In this document: positions 50,975-59,186 of the stretch, piece after piece
Position numbering within the stretch: the stretch's first letter is position 1
Layout: each line of letters begins with the position of its first letter
DNA from: JAAFIP01 sp043774625
GTDB taxonomy: Bacteria > Pseudomonadota > Gammaproteobacteria > Burkholderiales > Burkholderiaceae_C
Reading direction: 5' to 3'
Assembly (NCBI GenBank): GCA_043774625.1
Contig: JAYVTG010000119.1
Span: 36,568-100,567 of the forward strand
DNA length: 64,000 bases
Translations under genes and position numbers: made by a program
The notes under the pieces: generated by a model
Told to the model about the DNA's origin: nothing
Database searches by the model: none
What the model saw: only the letters and a program-made list of their open reading frames with translations

Positions 50975-52165
50975 CTAACCCGCAATCTCAAACACCTGGC
51001 GCAAATAGGCCAGGTACTTCTCGTCGTCGCACATGTTCTTGGACGGTGTGTCGCTGAGCTTGGCTACGGGTTGGCCGTTGCAGCGGGTGAGTTTGATGAC
51101 GATTTGTAGGGGGACGTGGGCGGGGGGGTCGCCCAGGTCGTTGGTCAAATTGGTGCCTATGCCAAAAGCCAGGTTGCAGCGGCCCCGAAAGCGCTGGTAC
51201 AGCTCGATGGTGCGCGGCACGGTGAGGCCGTCGCTAAAAATCAGCACCTTGCTTTTGGGGTCTACGCGGTTGTTTTGGTAATGCGCAATCAGGCGTTCGC
51301 CCCAGGCGAATGGGTCGCCGCTGTCGTGGCGGGCACCGTCAAACAGCTTGCAAAAATACATGTCAAAGTCGCGCAAAAAGGCGCTCATGCCGTACACGTC
51401 TGACAGGGCTATGCCCAGGTCGCCCCGGTATTCTTTGGCCCAGCTTTCAAAGGCAAAAATCTGGCTGTCGCGCAGGCGCGGGCCCAGTGCCTGCGCCGCT
51501 TGCAGGTATTCGTGCGCCATGGTGCCCAAGGGCGTTAAGCCCAGTTGCTGGGCAAACAGCACATTGCTGGTGCCTGCAAACTGGCCGGTGGCCGTAGTGC
51601 CCAGCTTAGCGATGAGCACTTGCAGCACTTCTTGGTGCCAGGCTTTAGAAAAGCGGCGGCGGGTGCCGTAGTCGGCAATTTTCAGCTCGGCCAAACCGTC
51701 GCCGTGTAGCAGGGCAATTTTGTCGTTCAGGCGTTGGCGGCCCGCGTCTAGTTGCGGCGTTGTGCACGTGTTGCGAAAGTACACCTCGTTCACAATGGCC
51801 AGCACCGGTATCTCAAACAAAATGGTGTGCAACCACGGGCCTTGAATGCAGATGTCCAGCTCGCCATTGGGCAAAGCCGTAACGCTGATGTATTTTTCGT
51901 TCAGCTTAAACAGGCCTAAAAAGTCCACAAAGTCGCTTTTGATGAAGCGCATGGAGCGCAGATACGCCAGCTCGTCGTCTTTAAACTGCAGCGTGCACAG
52001 GGCACGAATCTCGTTGTTGATTTCATCTACAAAGGGTGCCAGATTGACACCCGGGTTGCGGCATTTGAACTTGTATTCGACCTGCGCACCCGGAAACTGG
52101 TGCAGCACGACCTGCATCATGGTGAATTTATACAGGTCGGTGTCGAGCAGACTGGTGATGATCAT
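50975..52165 (-). CDS. pncB: Nicotinate phosphoribosyltransferase
   Basis: A 396-residue enzyme that joins nicotinate and PRPP in the NAD salvage (Preiss-Handler) pathway. Recognisable parts are SLLDTDLYKFTMMQVVLHQF, the HQEVLQVLIAKLG segment after GTRRRFSKAW, and the phosphate site KSKVLIFSDGLTVPRTIELY. It is 53 bases downstream of blh on the same strand and may be read from the same transcript. Confidence 0.95.
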   Translation of the reverse strand: MIITSLLDTDLYKFTMMQVVLHQFPGAQVEYKFKCRNPGVNLAPFVDEINNEIRALCTLQFKDDELAYLRSMRFIKSDFVDFLGLFKLNEKYISVTALPNGELDICIQGPWLHTILFEIPVLAIVNEVYFRNTCTTPQLDAGRQRLNDKIALLHGDGLAELKIADYGTRRRFSKAWHQEVLQVLIAKLGTTATGQFAGTSNVLFAQQLGLTPLGTMAHEYLQAAQALGPRLRDSQIFAFESWAKEYRGDLGIALSDVYGMSAFLRDFDMYFCKLFDGARHDSGDPFAWGERLIAHYQNNRVDPKSKVLIFSDGLTVPRTIELYQRFRGRCNLAFGIGTNLTNDLGDPPAHVPLQIVIKLTRCNGQPVAKLSDTPSKNMCDDEKYLAYLRQVFEIAG

Positions 52166-52218
52166 GGATTGCGCACGTGTTGCAGGCTTGTGTCATCCTA
52201 CCAGAGCCCAGGTTGAGT

Positions 52219-53142
52219 TTATGGCCTGGTTTGCAACCAAGGTGCACAGCGGCTCACCAAAAGCAGATGCGGCAAGGTAGCGGCGGCTAGCATGACTATG
52301 AGCCAGTGCAAGACTTTGGTTTGCAGGATGTCTACGCTTTGCAGTACAGGTAGCAAATACCACCCAAGCAGAAACATCAACAACGCAGTAGCCACCACAG
52401 TCACCCACAGCAGGGGCTGGGCCAAGGCGCGTTTGCCAGTAGCAGTTTGTGTGCGCAACACACGCAGTACGTGCGAAGCGCTGTGGTACACGCCAAAATA
52501 CAGTGCAAAAGTAGTGAGAGGGGACAGCAGTGCATTGAGCACAGCGACTGCCGCTACTTCTACCGCAGCCGCCATAGCGCCTGGTAATTGGCCGCGCCAC
52601 ATCAGCAGCAACTGCACCAGGCTAAATGCCAGCCAGGCCCAGGCCAAGCCTTGCCAAACTAGCCATACCAGCGGCGCATCACTGCCAAACAACTGGCCGA
52701 GCAAGGCATGCATTGCAACAGGTGACAGCAGTACAGGCAACATGACGCTAGCGCCGCCTACCGTCAGACGCGCAGCCCATTTACGCGAAGGCCAGCGACC
52801 ATAGGGCTCACCAAAATGCCAGATGGACATGGCGAGCAAAGCCAGTAATGCAAGCGTTAGTGATTGCGACAGCACCGCACCAACCGCTACAACAGTAAAC
52901 AGGTACAAGAACATCGTTTTAAAAAGCAGTGCACTGCCCTTTTGTGAGGGACTGAATTCGCGCAGCAGCAGCAGTGCGTCCAGCGCACCGTGGAACATGC
53001 CTATGCTAAGCGCCAGAGCAACAAACAGCCACCAGCCCATATTGCTCAAGCGCTGGTCTGCATAGGCCAGCACCGCCAGGGCCATGGCGCAAGCTAGCGC
53101 CAACAGCATGCTGTGCGGGCTAGTTGGTAACTTGTTTTGCAT
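52219..53142 (-). CDS. blh: Beta-carotene 15,15'-dioxygenase, Brp/Blh family
   Basis: A 307-residue membrane protein with about eight helices that splits beta-carotene into two retinal molecules, the chromophore of the rhodopsin encoded upstream. Conserved iron-ligand histidines are seen in GMFHGALDALLL, MSIWHFGEPYG and FGVYHSASHVLRVLR. Last of the rhodopsin-crt genes on this strand; its start is three bases after the crtY stop. Confidence 0.93.
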   Translation of the reverse strand: MQNKLPTSPHSMLLALACAMALAVLAYADQRLSNMGWWLFVALALSIGMFHGALDALLLLREFSPSQKGSALLFKTMFLYLFTVVAVGAVLSQSLTLALLALLAMSIWHFGEPYGRWPSRKWAARLTVGGASVMLPVLLSPVAMHALLGQLFGSDAPLVWLVWQGLAWAWLAFSLVQLLLMWRGQLPGAMAAAVEVAAVAVLNALLSPLTTFALYFGVYHSASHVLRVLRTQTATGKRALAQPLLWVTVVATALLMFLLGWYLLPVLQSVDILQTKVLHWLIVMLAAATLPHLLLVSRCAPWLQTRP

Positions 53143-53145
53143 GGC

Positions 53146-54303
53146 TTATGGTTTGCGTATTTGGCGCAGTGCAGCGGCGATGAAGGGGCTTTTGGGTAGC
53201 GCTTGTGCTACTGCAATGCGTTGCAACAGGGTAGCCTTGCCAGTTAAAAATGCTACCAACGTTACAGCATCTACGTTTTCAAACATTTGCAAGAAGTATT
53301 CGGGTGCTCTACTCCAGTCACTTTGTAATACATCCAGAAAGACGCGATCCATCCAGTCGTCTGGTACAGACCTTACAAACTGAGGTGGCTGCCAACTTTG
53401 TAGCGGGCTGTTTTGGATGGTTTGCGCCAAAGACTGGGCGATGCGCTGTGTATGCTGCAAGATGTCGATAAACGCATAGCCCGTAGAGGGCCGCAATGCG
53501 CCTGCACTGCTGCCGATGGGCAACACACGCTGGCCGCGCAACTGCGGTTTAGTCTGCAAAGGCAGCACACCTTTCTCGCGGTAAGTCACTTCAAATGGGT
53601 GACTACCCAAGGTGTTTTGCAGATATTGCTGTAGCTCTGCCTCGTAATCAGGCTTGTGGCTTGCAGGGCATACCCAGGTTGTTTCTATCAGGGCGTTGCG
53701 TGTGCTGTAGGGCAGCACATACAAAAAATGCAGCCCCAACGCACTGGGTTCAAAACGCATCAACTCCACCGTGCTGGCGTCAAACGCGTCATGCTGCGTG
53801 TGCACTTCCCAGCCAGCAAATTGCTGCACCAAACCGTCATAGTTAAACGATGTGGCTGGCCGTGTGTCGCACACCCATGCTGCAGTGATTATTTCGCCAG
53901 CAGAAGTACGAACGGTGGGCAATGCGCCTTCTTGCACTTGGTCCACAGCAACTGCAAAGCGTAGCTCGATATGCTGACACGCGCGCACCTTGTGCAGTGC
54001 CTCTTGGTAAAACGCATCAGCGTCCAGCGTGCAATAGCTAATCGTATTGCTACGGTGTGTGGCAAGACGCGTGCCCAGCCCCACGCGCCAAGCGTTCCAG
54101 CAGGTGCGTTCCAGGTGGGCGTAGGCGTGCGCAGGTTCTGCGCCAGGCCGCCAATAGCTCCAGGTGCGGTCGCGCACATAGTCTGTACGCGCTTCTAGCA
54201 CCAGTACGCGCAGTTTTGCAAATACGGGCTCGGACAGTTGTGCAGCCAGCGCCAAACCACTCAGGCCGCCGCCTACGATCACCATGTCCCAGACGGCAGA
54301 CAT
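53146..54303 (-). CDS. crtY: Lycopene beta-cyclase
   Basis: A 385-residue FAD/NAD(P)-fold cyclase that closes both ends of lycopene to make beta-carotene. The nucleotide-binding motif VIVGGGLSGLALAAQLSE starts the protein; RDRTWSYWRPG and the RVLPIGSSAGALRPSTGYAF segment are typical of CrtY. Situated between crtB and blh with three-base gaps. Confidence 0.94.
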   Translation of the reverse strand: MSAVWDMVIVGGGLSGLALAAQLSEPVFAKLRVLVLEARTDYVRDRTWSYWRPGAEPAHAYAHLERTCWNAWRVGLGTRLATHRSNTISYCTLDADAFYQEALHKVRACQHIELRFAVAVDQVQEGALPTVRTSAGEIITAAWVCDTRPATSFNYDGLVQQFAGWEVHTQHDAFDASTVELMRFEPSALGLHFLYVLPYSTRNALIETTWVCPASHKPDYEAELQQYLQNTLGSHPFEVTYREKGVLPLQTKPQLRGQRVLPIGSSAGALRPSTGYAFIDILQHTQRIAQSLAQTIQNSPLQSWQPPQFVRSVPDDWMDRVFLDVLQSDWSRAPEYFLQMFENVDAVTLVAFLTGKATLLQRIAVAQALPKSPFIAAALRQIRKP

Positions 54304-54306
54304 GGC

Positions 54307-55251
54307 TCAGCCGGGAAAACCGGGAGTGCCTTGCAGGTGGCGCAGGTCAACCTGCATCACGTCGCGCGGGGCAACTTGTGACAAAGTTGCTGCGCCAAGG
54401 TAGCATCGGGCGATGAGAGTGGATTTTTCCAAGCGACTGAGCGACGTGCGCGCTTGCCAGTAGCGTGCAGGACCCTGGCGCAGTATCTTGTGGCCAATGC
54501 CACGGTACAAGACAGCTGCAATGCGAATGGCGCGCCGATTGTGCGGCGGAATCAGCGCCAACCCAGCGCCTGCATAGGCATAAAAATCTTCAGCCAGTTG
54601 CAGTATGTTTTTGATAGCAGAGAACGCATATTCGGCGCTGGCATTACGGCGAAAATCATGTACAACATTCAAATTCACACCCCATTTTTCTGGCAGGTAG
54701 CAGCGGCCACGCGCTGCGTCTTCCAGGACGTCGCGTGCGATATTGGTCAGTTGCATGGCTACACCCAATGCCAAGGCGCTGGCTTCTGCCTCGACGGGTG
54801 CACCCAGAATCGGCCGCATCATCTGGCCCACTGTGCCTGCAACACCGTAGGCAAAATGTAGCAAATCTTCTGTAGTTTGTATTTGGCGCGGGCCGGCATC
54901 AGCCAGCAAACTGTCCATAAAGTGGTGCGATACAGCTGGGTTGACGCCGTGCCTGCGCATGAGCTGACCGACCGTGGCCGCTAGCGATGGATTTTTCGCG
55001 CCCAGGAATGGTGTCCACAGTTCTCCTCGCATTACTTGCAACTGCGCCATGCGCTGCGAGAAAGCGCCCATGCTATCTTCATCAGCCAAATCATCGGCCA
55101 AGCGCGCAAAGGCATACAGGTGTGCAGCATCGCGGCGCACGTCAGCAGACAAAAACCGTGCTGCCCAAGAGAAAGACTTGGCATGCTCGTCCATCACGGC
55201 CTGTGGGTCCAACTGGGCTGCCTGCAGGGTGCTCAGGTGCAAGGCACTCAC
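54307..55251 (-). CDS. crtB: Phytoene synthase
   Basis: A 314-residue enzyme that condenses two GGPP to phytoene. Both aspartate-rich motifs are intact: ARLADDLADEDSM and LTNIARDVLEDAARGRCYLP. It needs the GGPP that CrtE would make. Four-base overlap with the crtI stop. Confidence 0.96.
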   Translation of the reverse strand: MSALHLSTLQAAQLDPQAVMDEHAKSFSWAARFLSADVRRDAAHLYAFARLADDLADEDSMGAFSQRMAQLQVMRGELWTPFLGAKNPSLAATVGQLMRRHGVNPAVSHHFMDSLLADAGPRQIQTTEDLLHFAYGVAGTVGQMMRPILGAPVEAEASALALGVAMQLTNIARDVLEDAARGRCYLPEKWGVNLNVVHDFRRNASAEYAFSAIKNILQLAEDFYAYAGAGLALIPPHNRRAIRIAAVLYRGIGHKILRQGPARYWQARTSLSRLEKSTLIARCYLGAATLSQVAPRDVMQVDLRHLQGTPGFPG

Positions 55252-56780
55252 TGCACAGCCCCAAACATGAGCCGCTCCATCACCTTGGCCGATGTCACCA
55301 CACCCGGCACGCCCGCGCCAGGGTGGGTGCCTGCACCCGTGAAATACAGGTTGGCAAGGTCAGGCGAACGGTTGGGAAAGCGAAAGCCTGCGGACTGCAT
55401 GAGTGTGGGAGTGATGGAAAAACCAGAACCCCATGGAGACATGAGCTCTTGAGAAAAATACTGCGGCGTCACGTGTGACTCATCCACGATGCATTGGTCT
55501 AAACCCGGCAGAATGCGCTCTTGCAAACACGCAAGCAAACTGGCTTTGAAAGTCCCTGCAACGCTGGCCCAGTCAATATCAGCCCTCAAGTTGGGTACAG
55601 GTACCAAAGCGTAAAAACTATCATGGCCCACCGGAGCGCAGGCTGGGTCTGTCGCGCTGGGGCGGTGCAGGTAAATACTCAGGTCGTCTGGCAGTTCGCG
55701 GGCATTGAATATTTTGTGTAACACCTCTTTGTAGGTCTTGCCAAACAAAATGGTGTGGTGTGGCACATCAAGGTATTGTTTGTTGGTGCTGAAGTACCAG
55801 ACAAAAAGACCCATGGAATATTGCTTGCGTAGTGTAATGTCTGCCTTGCGGTAGGGTGCTGGCAGCAATTGGCTTAGCACATGGCCAGGGTCTGCATTAC
55901 AGACTACGGTATTGGCGTGTAATTGCCTGCCATTGCGCAAAGTCACGCCTTGGGCCAGACCATCTTTAACGTCAATAGCCGCCACTTCTGCATTCCACAC
56001 AAATTGCACTCCGTGGCGCGTGCCCAATGCCACCAGCGCGTCCACCAACCGCGCCATGCCACCGCGTACAAACCACACCCCCCACTTGCGTTCCAGATAG
56101 TGAATAAGGCTGTAGATACTGGTGGTGTCAAACGGGTTGCCACCCACCAAGAGCGGCTGGATGCTGAAGGCGCGGCGAATGCGGTCGTCTTTGAAAAAGC
56201 GCGCAGTCAAGTCATAGACCGACCTGTCTGCGCGCAGCCGCATCATGGCGGGCAAGGTTTTTGCCATAGAAACCCAACCCAAAAAAGCCTGTGTACCTAG
56301 CTCTTCATAGCCTTTTTCAAACAGCTTTTCTGAATATGCAAGATAAGCTGGGTAAGACTGCGCATCTGCCACGCTGAAGCGGGCAATTTCTGCCTGAATT
56401 TGCTCCGTTGTGCCACCATAGTTGAACTGCGTGCCATCGGCAAAACGCATTTGGTACCAGGGCGTTACGGGCAACAAATCCACATGGTCTGCCAGTTTCT
56501 CGCCAAACAAGGCAAACAACTCTTCAAACAAGATCGGTGCTGTGAGCACCGTTGGGCCAGCATCGTAACGAAAGTGCAGACCGTGGGTTTGACGTGCAAA
56601 TTCCACCGCACGGCCACCTGGACCAGCCAAGCGGTCTACCACAGTGGTGCGCACACCACGTGCCGCCAGGCGAAGTGCACTAGCCAGACCACCAAACCCA
56701 CCGCCCACCACAATGGCTGTGTTACTTGCAGGTGAAACGCCATTGAGCTGGCTAGTGTGAGGGGCAAGATCTGTATTCAA
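55248..56780 (-). CDS. crtI: Phytoene desaturase
   Basis: A 510-residue FAD enzyme converting phytoene to lycopene in four steps. The N-terminal Rossmann motif is VVGGGFGGLASALRLAARG, with the family segments RFDAGPTVL-like RYDAGPTVLTAPIL and the C-terminal YFTGAGTHPGAGVPGVVTSAKV. Full length and apparently intact. Confidence 0.96.
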   Translation of the reverse strand: MNTDLAPHTSQLNGVSPASNTAIVVGGGFGGLASALRLAARGVRTTVVDRLAGPGGRAVEFARQTHGLHFRYDAGPTVLTAPILFEELFALFGEKLADHVDLLPVTPWYQMRFADGTQFNYGGTTEQIQAEIARFSVADAQSYPAYLAYSEKLFEKGYEELGTQAFLGWVSMAKTLPAMMRLRADRSVYDLTARFFKDDRIRRAFSIQPLLVGGNPFDTTSIYSLIHYLERKWGVWFVRGGMARLVDALVALGTRHGVQFVWNAEVAAIDVKDGLAQGVTLRNGRQLHANTVVCNADPGHVLSQLLPAPYRKADITLRKQYSMGLFVWYFSTNKQYLDVPHHTILFGKTYKEVLHKIFNARELPDDLSIYLHRPSATDPACAPVGHDSFYALVPVPNLRADIDWASVAGTFKASLLACLQERILPGLDQCIVDESHVTPQYFSQELMSPWGSGFSITPTLMQSAGFRFPNRSPDLANLYFTGAGTHPGAGVPGVVTSAKVMERLMFGAVQ

Positions 56781-56871
56781 TCGATTAATTATCGCTTATC
56801 AAGACATCAAATTTTGTTCGAATAATCGCGTGCGAAGGCGGTACGCGGAATCAGTGAAAAGCGCCCCTGCG

Positions 56872-57363
56872 TCATTGGGCAAACGCTTCAGCTGCACGCA
56901 AGGCATTGGGCAAGTAGTCGTCGTAGCCTGAGTCCAAGAGCACCAGCTCAATCGGCAAACTCAGCAAAGCGCCAGACAGCATTAAATCCCTGGTACAAAT
57001 AGCCGCGTTCACTCCAAAATGAAACCAAACCGCTTTTTGACCGCGCCGCAATGCATCGCCGTTTTGAACATCGTCATGCACCAAAGAAGCGTCATGCAGT
57101 AGCTCTACAGTTGTTGCAATGGTCACCGCATTTGCAACGCTCAATCGCATCGCAGGCCCCGCCTGAAGCGCTATCCTGGCTCATATCCTTTGCCCCCCAG
57201 CATTCAGGTGGTACGCAGCTGCATCTACGGCACCCGCCAGTTTTTTGGCAATTCGTGATGTGTTGACACCAATAGACTCAATCATCCTGGTCTTAACAAC
57301 ATCCAACAGTTGCTCGACTGAATCGAATCCCCCCGTTTGCCGGGTTAAGAGTTGAGATTGCAT
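56872..57363 (-). pseudogene. crtE: Geranylgeranyl diphosphate synthase, interrupted and truncated
   Basis: The first 60 codons read as the start of a polyprenyl synthase up to HLNAGGQRI. The next codon, where homologues have the Arg of GGxRIRP, is TGA (57183-57181), one change from CGA. The same frame continues ARIALQAGPAMRLSV and the first aspartate motif LLHDASLVHDDVQNGD, then FGVNAAICTRDLMLSG. It ends 30-odd residues later, about half the normal length, without the second aspartate motif. The last residues (LPNALRAAEAFAQ) could be a remaining C-terminus after an internal deletion. As drawn it cannot make an active enzyme unless another GGPP synthase substitutes. Confidence 0.85.
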
Positions 57364-57423
57364 ATCAAAACAGCGTTAAATATCAACAGCAAAACTCGGA
57401 ACATTCTAGCCAAGCACACACAC

Positions 57424-57447
57424 AGTCTTGGCTTTTTTGCCAAGACT
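57424..57447 (-). terminator. Hairpin between rhodopsin and crtE
   Basis: AGTCTTGGC and GCCAAGACT form a perfect nine-base stem around six A (minus strand), 22 bases after the rhodopsin stop. No T-run follows, so it may act as an mRNA-stabilising 3' end or weak attenuator that makes rhodopsin mRNA more abundant than crt mRNA. Confidence 0.5.
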
Positions 57448-57468
57448 ATGCGAAAGTGAGTTTTCTGC

Positions 57469-58269
57469 TTATTTCCTGGCGCTTTCAGACTCGCTGACTG
57501 CTACTTGCCAAATAATCAAGCCGAACGCAATTTTGTTCAGCACATCAGCCAGGTTGTAAATAATATTGAGTGCGTTCATGCTGCTGGCTGGACTGGCACC
57601 GGTGAGGTAACCAAAGAAATAGCCAATGGGATAAATGGCCCAGCCAATGGTAACGATCCAACGCATGGTGTTAAAGGCAGACTGCACCGATGGCGGCGCA
57701 CTTTGCGCATTAATTTTGCTGGCTTCGCCCATGAAGATTTCATAGAGTATGAATATCCAGCCGGCCATACCAATAATAAAGGCTGGCCACACGGATAGGT
57801 AACCCGCTTCCCCAACATAGCCCCCCACCAGCATCACCAAAGTACCAATCATCAGTCGCCAAAATACGCCTTTGGGCACGCTGGCAATGGCAGACAGTAT
57901 CAAATAAAACTCGATCATCAGCAGCGGCACGGTGATCAACCAGTCAATGTATCGAAAGACTGTGGGGGTTGACCCTGTCGAGATCCAAACTTCTCGCATA
58001 TAGAAGTAGTGCACAGCGGCAATAAGTGTGACCAAACCAGAAACAGTCAGCGATGTCTTCCATTTAGCCGACACCCTGTCACGCTCCAAAAAGAAAAACA
58101 CGGTGGAAGCGACGAGCGCCATGGAAATGAGCCAGAAACTAATTCCGACAAAATCATCTGGTTTCAAGACGGAACCAGTTGCAGCCAATGCCTGGCCGCC
58201 AGAAAACAGTAGCGATGAAGCTATTCCTGCAATTGCTGTCGTTTTAGACTTTTTAGAAAAGAACATCAT
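57469..58269 (-). CDS. Proteorhodopsin-type light-driven proton pump
   Basis: A 266-residue seven-helix retinal protein with an N-terminal signal peptide (about 30 residues). The proton-pump triad is Asp109, Thr113, Glu120 in RYIDWLITVPLLMIEFYLIL (equal to D97, T101, E108 of proteorhodopsin). His87 pairs with the acceptor, and Lys246 in IYNLADVLNKIAFG binds retinal. The tuning position (L105 in proteorhodopsin) is Leu117, predicting green absorption. The ATG at 58269 has AAGGAG upstream; a longer frame lacks it. First of rhodopsin-crtE-crtI-crtB-crtY-blh, so retinal supply is encoded next door. Confidence 0.96.
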   Translation of the reverse strand: MMFFSKKSKTTAIAGIASSLLFSGGQALAATGSVLKPDDFVGISFWLISMALVASTVFFFLERDRVSAKWKTSLTVSGLVTLIAAVHYFYMREVWISTGSTPTVFRYIDWLITVPLLMIEFYLILSAIASVPKGVFWRLMIGTLVMLVGGYVGEAGYLSVWPAFIIGMAGWIFILYEIFMGEASKINAQSAPPSVQSAFNTMRWIVTIGWAIYPIGYFFGYLTGASPASSMNALNIIYNLADVLNKIAFGLIIWQVAVSESESARK

Positions 58270-58529
58270 GCGTGTCTCCTTTTGAAAATGCATGACCGGT
58301 TAACACTGAAGAGCCTTGCGACCCTTCACCAATCATGATTTCAGTGATCTCGCTTTAGACGAGTCCAGACTAATCATGAACGCACAGTATAATTTTTACC
58401 TTACAGGTGCATACTAGTACTAACTCTAATATATTTATTTTTAGAGGTAATAAAAAAGACCACCAAGACTGCGCTTTTTTATGAAAACACAGTTCAGATG
58501 GCCATGGCAATAGAAAGCTTTGAGGAAAC
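58270..58529 (-). promoter_or_regulatory. Rhodopsin leader and promoter region
   Basis: About 260 non-coding bases. A candidate -10 TATACT (complement of 58386-58391) would give a leader of about 110 bases; no clear -35 is seen upstream, so an activator or alternative sigma factor is possible. A small palindrome TACTAGTA lies about 25 bases upstream of the -10, and the stretch beyond is very A/T-rich. Confidence 0.35.
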
Positions 58530-59186
58530 TTACACCATCCGACCCGCCACTAAAGCAATGCGCCTGTCCGCCCTGTCGGCCAAAATGTGATTTTGCTCCG
58601 CTATCAGCATGGGCATGCCCTGTTTTTTGAGGTCTAGCAACGCATTCGTCATGTGCTCTACCAGCACGGGGGCGATGCCTTCGCAGGGCTCGTCCAGCAG
58701 CAGCAGGCTGGGGCCGGTCATCAGGGTGCGGGCTATGGACAGCATTTGCTGTTCGCCGCCGCTCATATGGGCTGCCGGGCGGTTGAGCATGGTTTTGAGG
58801 GCGGGAAACAGGTCTAGCGCCCGTTGTTCGCGTGCAGCTTGCTCTGCCTTGGGTGCGCTGCAGGCGATGCGCAGGTTCTCGCGCACCGAAAGCGCGCTGA
58901 ACAGGCGGCGGTCTTCGGGCACATAACCCAACCCGAGGCGGGCGCGCTGGTGGCTGGGCAGGTTGATGTTTTGGTCTTGCAAGATGGTTGTTTTACTATC
59001 TTTTTGGTAGCTGCTTGCGCATATACTGCGCGGGCCTATGCCCATAATGGCTTGTAAAAGCGTTGACTTGCCAGCGCCGTTTAAACCTTGCAGCACCACC
59101 AGCTCACCCGCGTGTACTTCGCAAGACACGTCAAACAAGGCTTGTGCCTGGCCGTACCAGGCGCACAGGTGCTGGACTTTAAGCAT
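58530..59186 (-). CDS. Liv-type ABC transporter ATPase (LivF), second system
   Basis: A 218-residue ATPase: Walker A GLNGAGKSTLLQ, YVPEDRRLFSALSVREN, signature HMSGGEQQMLSIARTL and Walker B LLLLDEPCEGIAPVL. Between Walker A and the Q-loop, residues 51-64 (R-S-I-C-A-S-S-Y-Q-K-D-S-K), where relatives have a short stretch such as PPRSGSIRFDGQDIT, are a copy of the 41-bp repeat read in an unusual frame. The start overlaps the livG stop by eight bases. Confidence 0.92.
   Translation of the reverse strand: MLKVQHLCAWYGQAQALFDVSCEVHAGELVVLQGLNGAGKSTLLQAIMGIGPRSICASSYQKDSKTTILQDQNINLPSHQRARLGLGYVPEDRRLFSALSVRENLRIACSAPKAEQAAREQRALDLFPALKTMLNRPAAHMSGGEQQMLSIARTLMTGPSLLLLDEPCEGIAPVLVEHMTNALLDLKKQGMPMLIAEQNHILADRADRRIALVAGRMV
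58995..59035 (-). repeat. 41-bp repeat, copy R20, in the second livF
   Basis: Full-length copy with a diverged outer end (GCCCGCGCAG), sense to the gene but shifted to the third frame, giving S-I-C-A-S-S-Y. A change from TAA to CAA keeps this frame open. Confidence 0.82.

Noticed and set aside
57181..57363. Short independent 60-residue gene after the rhodopsin
   Set aside because: It is the N-terminal part of crtE; the same frame continues past the TGA with synthase motifs.
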